Of a DNA stretch of 64,000 nucleotides, positions 17,940 through 26,912 are shown piece by piece. Origin of the DNA: JAJDNS01 sp963578825 (lineage in GTDB: Bacteria > Acidobacteriota > Vicinamibacteria > Fen-336). The notes beneath the pieces are model-generated. The model did not search any database, was not told the DNA's origin, and saw only the letters and a program-made list of their open reading frames with translations. The stretch covers positions 21,573-85,572 of the forward strand of contig CAUZDW010000016.1 in NCBI GenBank assembly GCA_963578825.1, given 5' to 3'. Each line of letters begins with the position of its first letter. The first letter of the stretch is position 1. The position numbers and the translations under genes were made by a program.

Positions 17940-19043
17940 GTGATCGACCTCGTCGCCGCCGCGCGCCCGAACTTCATGAAGATCGCTCCGGTCCTGCGGG
18001 CGATGGAAGCTTCCGGGTGTGGGCTCTCGGCCCGCATCGTGCACACCGGGCAGCACTACGACGAGGGGATGTCGGACGTCTTTTTCCGGGACCTCGGCAT
18101 CCGCGAGCCGGACGTGCACCTCGGTGTGGGGTCAGGGACGCACGGAGTCCAGACCGGGCGCGTGCTCGCCGCCTACGAGGGCCACCTTCTGTCGGCATCT
18201 CCACGTCCGGCGGTCACAGTCGTGGTGGGGGACGTGAACTCCACCATGGCATGCGCCCTGGCCGCGGTGAAGCTCGAAGTTCCTGTGGCTCATGTCGAGG
18301 CAGGCCTCCGCTCGTTCGACCGGTCGATGCCGGAGGAGATCAATCGCCTCGTGACAGATGCGGTGGCGGAGCTACTGCTGGTGAGCGAGCCGGCGGGAGA
18401 GGAGAACCTCCGGAAGGAGGGCATCGCGGACGGCAGGATCGTATACGTCGGAAACGTGATGATCGACACGCTGATGGCGGAGCTGCCAGCGGCGAAGGCC
18501 TTGGGTGCGCCAAGCGCCCGGGGGCTGGACGAGGGCTCGTACGCCTACGTGACGCTGCACCGCCCGTCGAACGTGGACGAGCCGGCGCGGCTCGTCGAGG
18601 TGCTCTCCCTCCTGGAGGCCGCGGCCTCGCGGCTGCCCGTGGCCTTTCCGGTCCACCCTCGTACGCGGGCCCGCCTGGAGGCGGCGGGGCTGTGGTCGCG
18701 CGCCTCTCGGGCCGCTGGCCTGCGGCTTTTCGAGCCGCTGAGCTACCGGGAGGCGCTTGGGCTCATGGCCTCGGCGCGGTTCGTCCTCACCGACTCGGGA
18801 GGCATCCAGGAGGAGACGACGGTCCTCGGCGTGCCGTGCCTGACGCTCCGGCCAAACACCGAGCGGCCGGTGACGGTGAGCCAGGGGACGAACACGGTGA
18901 TCGGGGAGGACACCTCCCGGGCTCTGGCGTTCGTCGAAGAGATCCTGGCCGGGCGCTACAAGCCGGGGCAGCCTATCGCGGGTTGGGACGGCCACGCCGC
19001 CGAGCGCGTGGTCGCGGCGCTCGTGGAGCGCTACGGAAGCTGA
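17940..19043 (+). CDS. wecB: UDP-N-acetylglucosamine 2-epimerase (non-hydrolysing)
   Basis: Interconverts UDP-GlcNAc and UDP-ManNAc for surface polysaccharide synthesis. The 367-residue GT-B-fold protein carries the family blocks ARPNFMKIAPVLRAM, IVHTGQHYDEGMSDVFF, VVGDVNSTMACALAA, VPVAHVEAGLRSFDRSMPEEINR, YVTLHRPSNVD, and the late LTDSGGIQEETTVLGVPCLTLRPNTERPVT. The start is GTG at 17940; a TTG five codons earlier is an alternative. It opens the glycan island and converges on the flaA1-like gene. Confidence 0.95.
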   Translation: MIDLVAAARPNFMKIAPVLRAMEASGCGLSARIVHTGQHYDEGMSDVFFRDLGIREPDVHLGVGSGTHGVQTGRVLAAYEGHLLSASPRPAVTVVVGDVNSTMACALAAVKLEVPVAHVEAGLRSFDRSMPEEINRLVTDAVAELLLVSEPAGEENLRKEGIADGRIVYVGNVMIDTLMAELPAAKALGAPSARGLDEGSYAYVTLHRPSNVDEPARLVEVLSLLEAAASRLPVAFPVHPRTRARLEAAGLWSRASRAAGLRLFEPLSYREALGLMASARFVLTDSGGIQEETTVLGVPCLTLRPNTERPVTVSQGTNTVIGEDTSRALAFVEEILAGRYKPGQPIAGWDGHAAERVVAALVERYGS

Positions 19044-19110
19044 CTCTCGTGCAGCACGTGCCCAGCCACTCCTCGCTCAACCCTCCGCGACTACAAGGTC
19101 CGAGACGGAT

Positions 19111-21006
19111 TCAGCCTTCTGGCGCAGTTACGGCCGTCGTCTGTTCCGTCAAGGAGTAGTCCAGGACCATCGACTGCAGCAGGCGGAGCACGAGCGGTCG
19201 ATCTCCAGCCATAGCGGCGGCTTCAAGGTGTGTGAGGTTGTCCGCGAATCCTGGCGGAGGCGCCGTCGCCTCCAGCACCCGGATCTTCGCGACGACCTCT
19301 TTACTGTTGCGCAGCTCCTCTTCCGAGGCGAGTCTCTCGTCCAGCTTCTCCCCGGCGCGGAGGCCCGTGAAGACGATCGCCACGTCCTTGTCCGGGATTT
19401 GGCCGGAGAGAGTGATCATGTGGCGAGCAATGTCGAGGATCAGGATGGGCTCCCCCATGTCGAGCAGGCACAACTCCCCGTAGTCATTGAGCCCGGCCCT
19501 CAAGACCAGTTCCACCGCCTCCCGGATGGTCATCAGATAACGCCGACACTCGGGGTGGGTGACGGTGACCGGCCCGCCGCGGGCGATCTGGGTTTTGAAC
19601 AGGGGCACGACGCTTCCGGCGGTCCCGAGCACGTTGCCGAACCGCACCGCCGTGCGCTTCAGGGGAGAGCGGCCTTCCCGCCCCTGCAGCATCAGCTCGG
19701 TCACACGCTTGCTCGCCCCCATGGCGCTCGAGGGTTGAACCGCCTTGTCGGTCGAGATGAGCACAAAGCGCTCTGCTCCGACCTCCTCGGCCATTTCGAG
19801 AACGTGCCGCGTGCCGATGATGTTGTTCTTGACTGCCTCCTCCGGTGCGAGTTCCATGAGAGGAACCTGCTTGTGGGCGGCGGCATGGAATACATACGCC
19901 GGTGAATGGTCCCGCCCGAGTTGCATGATGCGGTGGCGCTCGCGGATATCGGCGACTTCGACTTCAACCCTCTGGGCGGGGTGGCTCGCTTCCAGCTCGC
20001 GCCAGAGCAGATAGAGGTCGTTCTCGTTGATGTCGGAGAGAACCAGGCGGCCGGGCCGATAGGCCACGAGCTGCCGCGCGATCTCGCCGCCGATCGAACC
20101 CGCCGCCCCCGTGACGAACACCGAGCGCCCCTCGACGATGGCCCGGAGCTCCTCGGGGTCGAACGACGTCGACTCCCGCGACAGCAGGTCCTCGGGGGCG
20201 AGATCGCGCAGGAGGATTGGACTGATACGCGAGTGCAGGTACGAGAAAGACACCGGCAGGTTCTTGTACCTTAGCTTCATGTCAGCGCACAGCGACAGCA
20301 CGTCGCGGATACGCGACGCCGGCAGCGTGGGCTTGGTGAGGAGCAACTCCTCCACCTGCCGGCGGCTTACGAGGGTGGGCAGGTCATCGATTCCGCCGAG
20401 CACCGGCCGTCCCCCGATCGTCGTGCCCCACTTGCTGCGGTCGTCGTCGACCAGGCCCACCACGCGGTAGCCGTGGTCGTCGCTGCGCAGAAGGTCGCGG
20501 AGGAGCAGCTCGCCGGTGCTTCCCGCGCCGACGATGATGGCACGGGTCCGTGGCCCTGCCTGCGCGCGTCTTTTCTCGACGACCCACGGTCGAACCGCGC
20601 GCAGGAAGAAGCGGAGCGCGCCGAAGAAGGCGGTCGTGATCAGGAACTCGAGGAGGACGACCGACCGCGGAGGCCCCACCACGCCGAGGAACAGCGGTAT
20701 AACGAAAAACACCAGGCTCCCCACGACCCCGGCCTGCAGCAGCCGGACCGCCTCCGCCAGCCCTGCCAGATGGAAAGACCAGCGGTGCAACCCCAAGGCG
20801 GCGATCGACGCCATGCGGACGACCACCAGGAGCGGCAGGAACTGGCGGAGTTGCACCAGATAGTCAGGAGGGATGCCGTCCGGGTCGAAGCGGATGACGT
20901 ATGCCGCGCTGAGGCCGAGCGCCGCGATCGCTCCGTCGGCGGCAAGAAGGAGCCACTGACGCCCCGCTCCGAGGAGCCACGAGTTCCTGGGCTGCTCGTG
21001 CGTCAT
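19111..21006 (-). CDS. FlaA1/CapD-family nucleotide-sugar dehydratase/epimerase, membrane-bound
   Basis: The 631-residue protein has about four N-terminal transmembrane helices (residues 15-135). A CoA-binding-like Rossmann domain follows (VGAGSTGELLLRDLL, 159-170), then a short-chain dehydrogenase domain starting TGAAGSIGGEIARQL at 299. The catalytic region contains ISTDKAVQPSSAMGASKRVTE with the usual Lys, and VTHPECRRYLMTI is also family-typical. Such proteins are UDP-GlcNAc 4,6-dehydratases or C4/C5 epimerases making 6-deoxy or diamino sugar precursors. Its ATG overlaps the stop of the upstream WecA-like gene (ATGA). Confidence 0.9.
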   Translation of the reverse strand: MTHEQPRNSWLLGAGRQWLLLAADGAIAALGLSAAYVIRFDPDGIPPDYLVQLRQFLPLLVVVRMASIAALGLHRWSFHLAGLAEAVRLLQAGVVGSLVFFVIPLFLGVVGPPRSVVLLEFLITTAFFGALRFFLRAVRPWVVEKRRAQAGPRTRAIIVGAGSTGELLLRDLLRSDDHGYRVVGLVDDDRSKWGTTIGGRPVLGGIDDLPTLVSRRQVEELLLTKPTLPASRIRDVLSLCADMKLRYKNLPVSFSYLHSRISPILLRDLAPEDLLSRESTSFDPEELRAIVEGRSVFVTGAAGSIGGEIARQLVAYRPGRLVLSDINENDLYLLWRELEASHPAQRVEVEVADIRERHRIMQLGRDHSPAYVFHAAAHKQVPLMELAPEEAVKNNIIGTRHVLEMAEEVGAERFVLISTDKAVQPSSAMGASKRVTELMLQGREGRSPLKRTAVRFGNVLGTAGSVVPLFKTQIARGGPVTVTHPECRRYLMTIREAVELVLRAGLNDYGELCLLDMGEPILILDIARHMITLSGQIPDKDVAIVFTGLRAGEKLDERLASEEELRNSKEVVAKIRVLEATAPPPGFADNLTHLEAAAMAGDRPLVLRLLQSMVLDYSLTEQTTAVTAPEG

Positions 21007-22013
21007 GACGTTGTCGCTCGTCGTGCGAGAGCGAGCTCGCCGGCGAAAAGAGCAGCCCCGAGGGCGATCCCCGCCCAGCACCAGCGCACGTCCGTCGAGC
21101 GCCATGCGAGAAGGGCGACGAGAGTCATCATGACGGAGCCGAGGCCGATCAGTGCCGAGACCCGCGGGTGGCTCCAGCCACCGATGACAAGAAGCTGGTA
21201 CAGGTGCTCCCGGTGGGCCTGGTGGATCCGGGCGCCCCGGAGCAAACGACGCACGAGCGTGAACGCGGCATCCGCGAGAAACAGCCAGAGCGAGAAGGCG
21301 ACGAAGAGCACCGCCGAAGGGCGCAGCTCGGCGGGGGCCAGAAACGGTGCTGCCGCGAAGCAGAATCCGAGGGTGCCGCTGCCGACGTCGCCCAGAAAGA
21401 CCCGCGCTGGGGACCAGTTGTGGAGAAGGAAGCCCACGCAGCCGCCCGCGAGCGCGGCCGTGAGGGCGCTGGAGAACGGCGCCCACGCGGCGGCGGCGAT
21501 GCCCGCGCCCGTCACCACTCCCTGAAGGCTGGCCAGACCGTCGATCCCATCGAGGAAGTTATAGAAATTCACCACCGCCACGATCCAGAGGATGGCAATC
21601 GTCCCACCAAACATCCCGATCTCCAAGTCGAGCGGCGGAGGCAACGGGATCCGGGCGAGCCCGCCCGTGTGCCACACGAGGAGGGACGCAGCCAGCACCT
21701 GGAAGGCCAGGCGGATTGGTGGGGAAACGCCCCTCCGGTCGTCCCAGAGCCCCACCCCACCCACGAGAACCGCCCCGGCGGCCACAGCGAGCGCCGCATT
21801 AGACCAGAGGACAGGGACCAGGGCGACACCGACGCCCGCGGCCAGGAGCAGCACGAGCCCGCCCCCACGCGCGACGACGCCGGTGTGGGAGGAGCGGGAG
21901 TTGGGCCGATCGACGAGACCCCGAGATGACGCCAGCCGACGGAAGGCGGGAGTGCCCACTGCGGTCAACAGGAAGGCTACCGACGCGGCCATTACGAGGT
22001 TTGATGGGGTCAT
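21003..22013 (-). CDS. MraY/WecA-like polyprenyl-phosphate sugar-1-phosphate transferase (GT4-type)
   Basis: Starts lipid-linked glycan assembly by moving a sugar-1-phosphate to undecaprenyl phosphate at the inner membrane. The 336-residue polytopic protein has about ten helices. The family motifs are GGVGLWDDRRGVSP (Asp-Asp), NFYNFLDGIDGLA, ARVFLGDVGSG and the His-rich loop HQAHREHLYQ. The last is the WecA/WbpL-type version rather than that of MraY. It is coupled by ATGA to the flaA1-like gene and follows an SDR gene by 64 bases, consistent with a shared transcript. Confidence 0.92.
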   Translation of the reverse strand: MTPSNLVMAASVAFLLTAVGTPAFRRLASSRGLVDRPNSRSSHTGVVARGGGLVLLLAAGVGVALVPVLWSNAALAVAAGAVLVGGVGLWDDRRGVSPPIRLAFQVLAASLLVWHTGGLARIPLPPPLDLEIGMFGGTIAILWIVAVVNFYNFLDGIDGLASLQGVVTGAGIAAAAWAPFSSALTAALAGGCVGFLLHNWSPARVFLGDVGSGTLGFCFAAAPFLAPAELRPSAVLFVAFSLWLFLADAAFTLVRRLLRGARIHQAHREHLYQLLVIGGWSHPRVSALIGLGSVMMTLVALLAWRSTDVRWCWAGIALGAALFAGELALARRATTS

Positions 22014-22077
22014 GCGAGCAGTTCGTCCAGGGCGGCGGGGCCATTATGCCCGGTTCCGGCCTGGAAGCCTCTGCGGG

Positions 22078-22956
22078 CTAACGGACGACACCCTCTCGAC
22101 GCAGCTGCGCCACCTCTGTCGTCAGCCCGTCGCGCCATCCTCGAGGCTCGTAACCCCAATCTCGCCGGGCCGCCTCGTAGTCGAAACTCTTGTCTTCGGC
22201 CAGCCGGAGGACTTGCTCGCTCGACACTCGCGGGGGCAGGCCCAGCCGATGCCAGACTCCCGTCACCCAGGCCAGCGGCCGGAGCGGAAGCGACACGAGT
22301 AGAGGGCGACGCCCGAGCAGATGGGCCACGTGCTGCACGACCTCGCGAAGCGTCGCCGGGCTGGCTCCGGGGAGGTTGTACTCGCGGCGGACAGCCGCAG
22401 GGCACAGCAAGGCATCCACCGCTGCCCTTCCCAGGTCCTCCACGTGGACGGGCTGGATCAGGGCTTGCCCTCCGCCTGGGAGAGGAACGATCGGTGAGCG
22501 GGCCACGAAGCGGATGAGGCGTGCCATGTTCCGGTCGCCGCCGTCTCCGTAGATCATGGTCGGGCGTAGGATCGTCCAGTCGCCGGTCATGCTGCGGATG
22601 CACTCCTCGGCGGCGAGGCGCACTCGTTTCGTCCGAGCCGGCAAGCGCGTGAACACGGCGGTAGAGGAGAAGAACACCGCCCGGCGCACCCCTGAGGCCT
22701 CGACCGCGGCCAGGAGCGTGTCCGCATGCCCGAATCCGAGAGAGGCCACGTGCACGAAGGCATCGGCCCCGCCGAGGAGCCGGGCGAGGCGATCCGGGAC
22801 GCTCATGTCGCCCTCGACGACGCTCACCTGCTCGGGCAGAGCGGGTCGGTCGGGTGGGTGGCGGACCAGAGCCGTGACCTCGCAGCCGCGCCGGAGTAAC
22901 TCGGCCACGATGCGACCGCCGGTGAATCCGGTAGCGCCGGTGACCGCGACCCTCAC
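22078..22956 (-). CDS. NAD(P)-dependent sugar-nucleotide epimerase/reductase (atypical SDR)
   Basis: The 292-residue Rossmann protein opens VAVTGATGFTGGRIVAELLRRG (dinucleotide motif). It has VHVASLGFG, VFFSSTAVF, ILRPTMIYGDG and the ligand loop GGGQALIQPVHVEDLG. I do not see a clear Tyr-x3-Lys pair after SSTAVF, which suggests an atypical SDR or a reductase-like member rather than a classic 4-epimerase. The start is GTG at 22956. It sits between a glycosyltransferase and the initiating transferase, so a nucleotide-sugar or lipid-linked sugar is the expected substrate. Confidence 0.8.
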   Translation of the reverse strand: MRVAVTGATGFTGGRIVAELLRRGCEVTALVRHPPDRPALPEQVSVVEGDMSVPDRLARLLGGADAFVHVASLGFGHADTLLAAVEASGVRRAVFFSSTAVFTRLPARTKRVRLAAEECIRSMTGDWTILRPTMIYGDGGDRNMARLIRFVARSPIVPLPGGGQALIQPVHVEDLGRAAVDALLCPAAVRREYNLPGASPATLREVVQHVAHLLGRRPLLVSLPLRPLAWVTGVWHRLGLPPRVSSEQVLRLAEDKSFDYEAARRDWGYEPRGWRDGLTTEVAQLRREGVVR

Positions 22957-23018
22957 GCTGCCCCGGTCGCTGCGCCCACTTCGGTCAGCGGCGTGAGCAG
23001 AAGGCAGGCGCCCAAGTG

Positions 23019-24413
23019 TCAGCCTTCCTGGGGATCGGCTGCGGCCGCCTGGGCCACGGCCTGCTGGAATGAGGGGCGAATGCGAGCCGCCCCGTAATCC
23101 CGTGCCGCCAGGGCCTGAGACCGCCTGCCGAGCTGCTCGCGGTAGTGGGTTTCCGAGCTGAGCCGGCGTATCGCGCTCTTGAGCTCGGCGGGATCGCGGC
23201 GCGTGACAACGTGCGCCCAGCCGTCGTTCTTGGCCAGCCTGATCTGTGCCGCCTCGATGGGCCCGTAGGCCAGGATCGGCGTGCCAGAGATCAGGTACGC
23301 CGGGATCTTCGTCGGAAGGGACAGCCGCGTATAGGCCACGCTCCGCGGATCGAAGTCCAATGCCAGCACCAGGACATCAGCTCCCGACAGCAGCCGTGCC
23401 ATGGCCTCCCGCTCCTCGGGGACGCGAGCCACCTTGATGCCCGGGGCCTCGAGAGTCCGCGCGTTGGCCTCGGCATCACCCGGTGGCGTGTACAACGCGA
23501 GCTCCACGTCCGTGCCTTCTTGGCGGAGTTCCGAGATGACGTGGGCGATGTCCCTGAGGCCACCGAGCTGTGCGTTCGTCAGCACAGACCCGCTGTAGAG
23601 AAGCCGGGTCTTGGCGCCCGGGAGCCAGCTTCGACGCGACTGAGGCAGCCAGTCTCCGAGGTCGAGCGCGTTGTGAAAGGTCACGAACGGCTGCTCATAG
23701 CGTTGCTCGTACTCCAAGCGCATCGGCTCGCAAATAGCCATCCGGAGCGCGCAGCCCTTCAGGAGCGTCCTGAGCTCACGATCGGCCTGAGCCTGCCACA
23801 GCCCTCCTAGCCATCCGCCGGCGTAGAGCGTCGTGGGCCAGTCGTCCATCATGTGAACGACCAGCCTCGCCCCGGTGGCGGCGATCAGCTTTCGAGCCAT
23901 ACGGATAAAACCCAACGACCCCAGCAGCGTGTAGATCACCTCGGGTTCGAAGTCATGAACAAAGCCCTGGAGCTCGGGTGACATGTGGGCGCGGTCCCGA
24001 AGGCCTTGGCGTGAGAAGACGCGGTCAATGCTTGCGCGCGCCCACCGGGCCACGTGTTCTCGATGGCTCAGTGCGCCCCCGAGCCCACTGAGGGGCGCGG
24101 GCTCAGACAGAGGTTTCTTGGCGGCGCCGGCATGGTGGAACGCATCTGCGAGCCGACAGAGGGGCCAGGCCCAACCCAGCTCCTCACGGCGTAGTCCGTA
24201 GAGCTGCTGGCAGATAGTAATGTCGGGGGGCATGACCTCGGCATGAACCGCGGCGATCTTGTCGCTTGGCCAGCCTCTAAACAGGTTGGAGAGCATGATC
24301 CCGCCGCCTGAGTAGGGATTGAAGACGCTCGAGCTGAGCAGGAGTAGGCGGGGGAAGCCAGGTGTTCCCTTCATGTGCGTCTTGCGCTCCACGCGGAGCG
24401 GAAGCCGGTGCAT
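23019..24413 (-). CDS. Glycosyltransferase, GT-B type (GT1/GT4-like)
   Basis: The 464-residue protein has the N-terminal LLLLSSSVFNPYSGGGIMLSNL (acceptor domain start) and VVHMMDDWPTTLYAGGW. A C-terminal donor domain has LLYSGSVLTNAQ and LSLPTKIPAYLISGTPILAYGPIEAAQ. The last resembles the nucleotide-sugar pocket of GT4 enzymes, although the usual E-x7-E is not obvious. I choose ATG 24413 because GGAGG precedes it closely. The gene follows another GT-B gene by 25 bases on the same strand. Confidence 0.8.
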   Translation of the reverse strand: MHRLPLRVERKTHMKGTPGFPRLLLLSSSVFNPYSGGGIMLSNLFRGWPSDKIAAVHAEVMPPDITICQQLYGLRREELGWAWPLCRLADAFHHAGAAKKPLSEPAPLSGLGGALSHREHVARWARASIDRVFSRQGLRDRAHMSPELQGFVHDFEPEVIYTLLGSLGFIRMARKLIAATGARLVVHMMDDWPTTLYAGGWLGGLWQAQADRELRTLLKGCALRMAICEPMRLEYEQRYEQPFVTFHNALDLGDWLPQSRRSWLPGAKTRLLYSGSVLTNAQLGGLRDIAHVISELRQEGTDVELALYTPPGDAEANARTLEAPGIKVARVPEEREAMARLLSGADVLVLALDFDPRSVAYTRLSLPTKIPAYLISGTPILAYGPIEAAQIRLAKNDGWAHVVTRRDPAELKSAIRRLSSETHYREQLGRRSQALAARDYGAARIRPSFQQAVAQAAAADPQEG

Positions 24414-24438
24414 CGCTCCTCCACGCGACCTGACCGTC

Positions 24439-25677
24439 TCATGCGCTGGCCTCACGGAGAGTTCTGTTCACGAGGGCCTCGAAGTCCCCTCTGGCCGCCT
24501 CGGGTGAGAAACACTTCTCGTACGTGGCTCTGGCGTTGCCCCGTAGGTGCCAGGTGAGAGCCGTGTCCGTGAAGCACCGCTCGATGGCGTCGACCAGCTC
24601 TTGAGGCGTCCTCCCCACTAGACAGTTGTGCTCGTGTCGCAGCTCAGGAATTGTGCGCGTGACGGCCGTGTGTACCACGATCACGGCGCCGACGCACAGC
24701 GCCGTACGAACCCGGGCGCTGTATCCAAAGGGCAATGTGTTGGCGACCAGGATGACGTCCGCGGCACGCAGCTCGGGCTCAACATCGGCAATGTGCCCCC
24801 TGAGAAAGACACGCGGATGCCTGGCCAGCTTCGCCACCCGCCTCTGGAGCGCTGTCCCACCGAGTAGGTGAACCGAGTATTTGTCGCCGAATCTCGCGTC
24901 CAGAAGGCCCAGGAGGCGGTCCTGCAGGAGAATAAAAGCCGACGTCGACTGGGTCCCTGCCAGTTTGCCGACACAAACGATCCGATTGCCCTCCTTCTTC
25001 GGTGTCGCCAGGGGACGGTTCGTCAGGATGTCGGGTGTCGGCGAGCGGTATCGTGAGCACTCCCTTCCCAGCAGACGCGTGTAGTGACGGCTCTGCGTGA
25101 TGTCGGTGCAAGTCACGTGTGTTGCCCAGCCCGCAATCTGTAGCTCGAACCGCCGGAGGAACCAGTAGTGGACGGGCAGCTGGAGCAGGAGCTTGAGTTT
25201 GCCGACAAGGTTGGCGCTCGACAGATTCATAAGAAGGGTCTGATACAGGTAGTTCAGCCGCGGTGGCTGGGTGATCACGAACAAGAGTGGCGTGTTCCGG
25301 ACCTGCCGCAAAGCGGGCAGCGCTAGATGAGAATAAGCGATGACGATCTCTGGCTTGATGCGGTTTACCAGGTCCTTCAGCGCTGGGGCGTATCGGGCAA
25401 CGGGGAACCAACCCTCGAGAGAGAGCTGCCTCGTCAGCCGCCCTATCAACGTCTTGCGTCTCGGCACAGGCTCCTCGATGCGAACGAACTCGACACCCTC
25501 AAGATACGAATCCTGGCCGGGTGCCCCTGCCAGCTCGTCCTTGGAGTTGCTCAAGACTGCGAGGGTCACGTGAAGGCCCATTTCCTTGAGCAGGGTCACG
25601 TTCACCTTCATGAAGATACCAGCTCCACCGTTGGAGCTTGAGGCCCACGAGTGGGCGATGAAGACTGCCCTCTTCAT
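24439..25677 (-). CDS. Glycosyltransferase, GT-B type
   Basis: The 412-residue protein starts KRAVFIAHSWASSSNGGAGIFMK, a GT4-like glycine-rich opening. It has IVCVGKLAGTQS at the start of the donor domain and VHTAVTRTIPELRHEHNCLVG at the expected donor-binding place. Donor and acceptor are unknown. The frame is open to a TTG at 25728 that would overlap the upstream methyltransferase stop, but the ATG at 25677 places the glycine-rich loop at the usual distance. Base composition is visibly less G+C-rich than the flanking housekeeping genes. Confidence 0.78.
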   Translation of the reverse strand: MKRAVFIAHSWASSSNGGAGIFMKVNVTLLKEMGLHVTLAVLSNSKDELAGAPGQDSYLEGVEFVRIEEPVPRRKTLIGRLTRQLSLEGWFPVARYAPALKDLVNRIKPEIVIAYSHLALPALRQVRNTPLLFVITQPPRLNYLYQTLLMNLSSANLVGKLKLLLQLPVHYWFLRRFELQIAGWATHVTCTDITQSRHYTRLLGRECSRYRSPTPDILTNRPLATPKKEGNRIVCVGKLAGTQSTSAFILLQDRLLGLLDARFGDKYSVHLLGGTALQRRVAKLARHPRVFLRGHIADVEPELRAADVILVANTLPFGYSARVRTALCVGAVIVVHTAVTRTIPELRHEHNCLVGRTPQELVDAIERCFTDTALTWHLRGNARATYEKCFSPEAARGDFEALVNRTLREASA

Positions 25678-25724
25678 CCGTCGAACGTTCCCTGAACGGT
25701 CCTCCGCCGAGTCGGCAGCGGCTT

Positions 25725-26651
25725 TCAACTTGCCGGTCCGCGCGCACGAGACATGAGTCGACTGAGGAGCGAGGCCGTCTGGCGCACCAGGCTCTTCAAG
25801 ATGCCGTTCCGACGGGCACGACGGAGCTTCCGGATGTTCCTCGAGAGTATTTCCTCGCTGAGCGAGCGGGCCTCGAGCGCGGCAGTGCGCTCATCGTGAC
25901 GGAAAATCGCAAATTCACTGCCGTTGGAGGCAATGCAAGAGAAGCCGAACGATGCCATAAAAAGCCTGAGGGAGTCGACGAAGAAGTACCACTTGTGCGG
26001 GAAGGAGACCTCGTCCCGCAGTCCCCGAGCCCGCGCACCACTGACGATTCGGTCCAGAAAAGGCAGCTCGATGATGGCAATCCCGTTTTTTCGATCGAGG
26101 GTGGCGAGAAACGCGCGTGTTGTTGCGGTGAGGTCGATCCAGTGCTCCATTGTATGGCAAGAATAGGCGACGTCGACAACCAGGTCCGCCTCGAACGCCC
26201 TATAGCCGTGCTCTACTGCAAAGCGAGTTCGCTCTGGGTTCAGGTCGTAGACGAAGATCTCGTTGTCCTCTTTGAACATCTCCAGGCGGCCGCCGGTGCC
26301 TCCCCCGTAGTCGACGATGCGAAGCGGCCGCCCGGCTTTCTCGCGAGCTTCCGCCAGGAATTCGGCGAACAAGTGGGCCCGCGTTGCCGACTGGACGGCT
26401 ACGTAGCGGTCCTCTAGGCTCTGGCCCTGGTCGAAGTACGCGCGAGGATAGACGTCCGTGTAGTAGGTGACGCCGTCCTCCGCCGATATGTATGGATCGA
26501 GACGTATCGTGCCGCAGCTTCGGCAGATGACGGTGTCAAGCCAGAAGTCGAACCGATCCTTTTGCAAGAGCGGTTGGTCGTCCCTGGCATTACACCAGCA
26601 GGGATACGATCGATACGCGAACCCCTCCGGCGGTCGGTGCAACACTTTCAT
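25725..26651 (-). CDS. Class I SAM-dependent methyltransferase with N-terminal Cys pairs
   Basis: From ATG 26651 the protein has 308 residues. Cys18 and Cys20 (SYPCWCNA) with Cys43 and Cys46 (VICRSCGTIR) look like the zinc-binding head of sugar C-methyltransferases. The SAM motif I is RIVDYGGGTGGRLEMF, with later NEIFVYDLNPER and AYSCHTMEHWID. The target is probably a sugar nucleotide or glycan, inferred from context only. An in-frame GTG at 26747 would add 32 residues. The shorter start is preferred because a promoter-like TTGACC/TCTACT pair overlaps the longer one. Confidence 0.8.
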   Translation of the reverse strand: MKVLHRPPEGFAYRSYPCWCNARDDQPLLQKDRFDFWLDTVICRSCGTIRLDPYISAEDGVTYYTDVYPRAYFDQGQSLEDRYVAVQSATRAHLFAEFLAEAREKAGRPLRIVDYGGGTGGRLEMFKEDNEIFVYDLNPERTRFAVEHGYRAFEADLVVDVAYSCHTMEHWIDLTATTRAFLATLDRKNGIAIIELPFLDRIVSGARARGLRDEVSFPHKWYFFVDSLRLFMASFGFSCIASNGSEFAIFRHDERTAALEARSLSEEILSRNIRKLRRARRNGILKSLVRQTASLLSRLMSRARGPAS

Positions 26652-26737
26652 CTGATCTAACAAGCCCGTGATATAGTGTCGGGTCCAGCCCGGCGAAAGC
26701 ACCACAGAAAACCGATTTCCCCGCAGGTCGGTCGGCG

Positions 26738-26766
26738 AGTAGAGCACGCCTGCTCAGAAGGGTCAA
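26738..26766 (-). promoter_or_regulatory. Candidate sigma-70-like promoter for the minus-strand methyltransferase gene
   Basis: On the minus strand TTGACC (26766-26761) is followed after 17 bases by TCTACT (26743-26738). That is five of six and four of six matches to consensus at ideal spacing. Transcription would begin about 26731, some 80 bases ahead of ATG 26651. It lies in the divergent gap before the GT2 gene at 26913. Confidence 0.4.
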
Positions 26767-26912
26767 GCCTCCTCGGCCGGAGCCGGTAGTAGCTCCGGGT
26801 AGCCTCTCAGGTCCGCAGTCCTGGAGAGGCTCGGGACGCACGGATGCCGATTTGCGGCCAGCTGGCGGTGGCCGAATACAATGGTTTCAGCGAGGCCACG
26901 CGGATTGCCCGA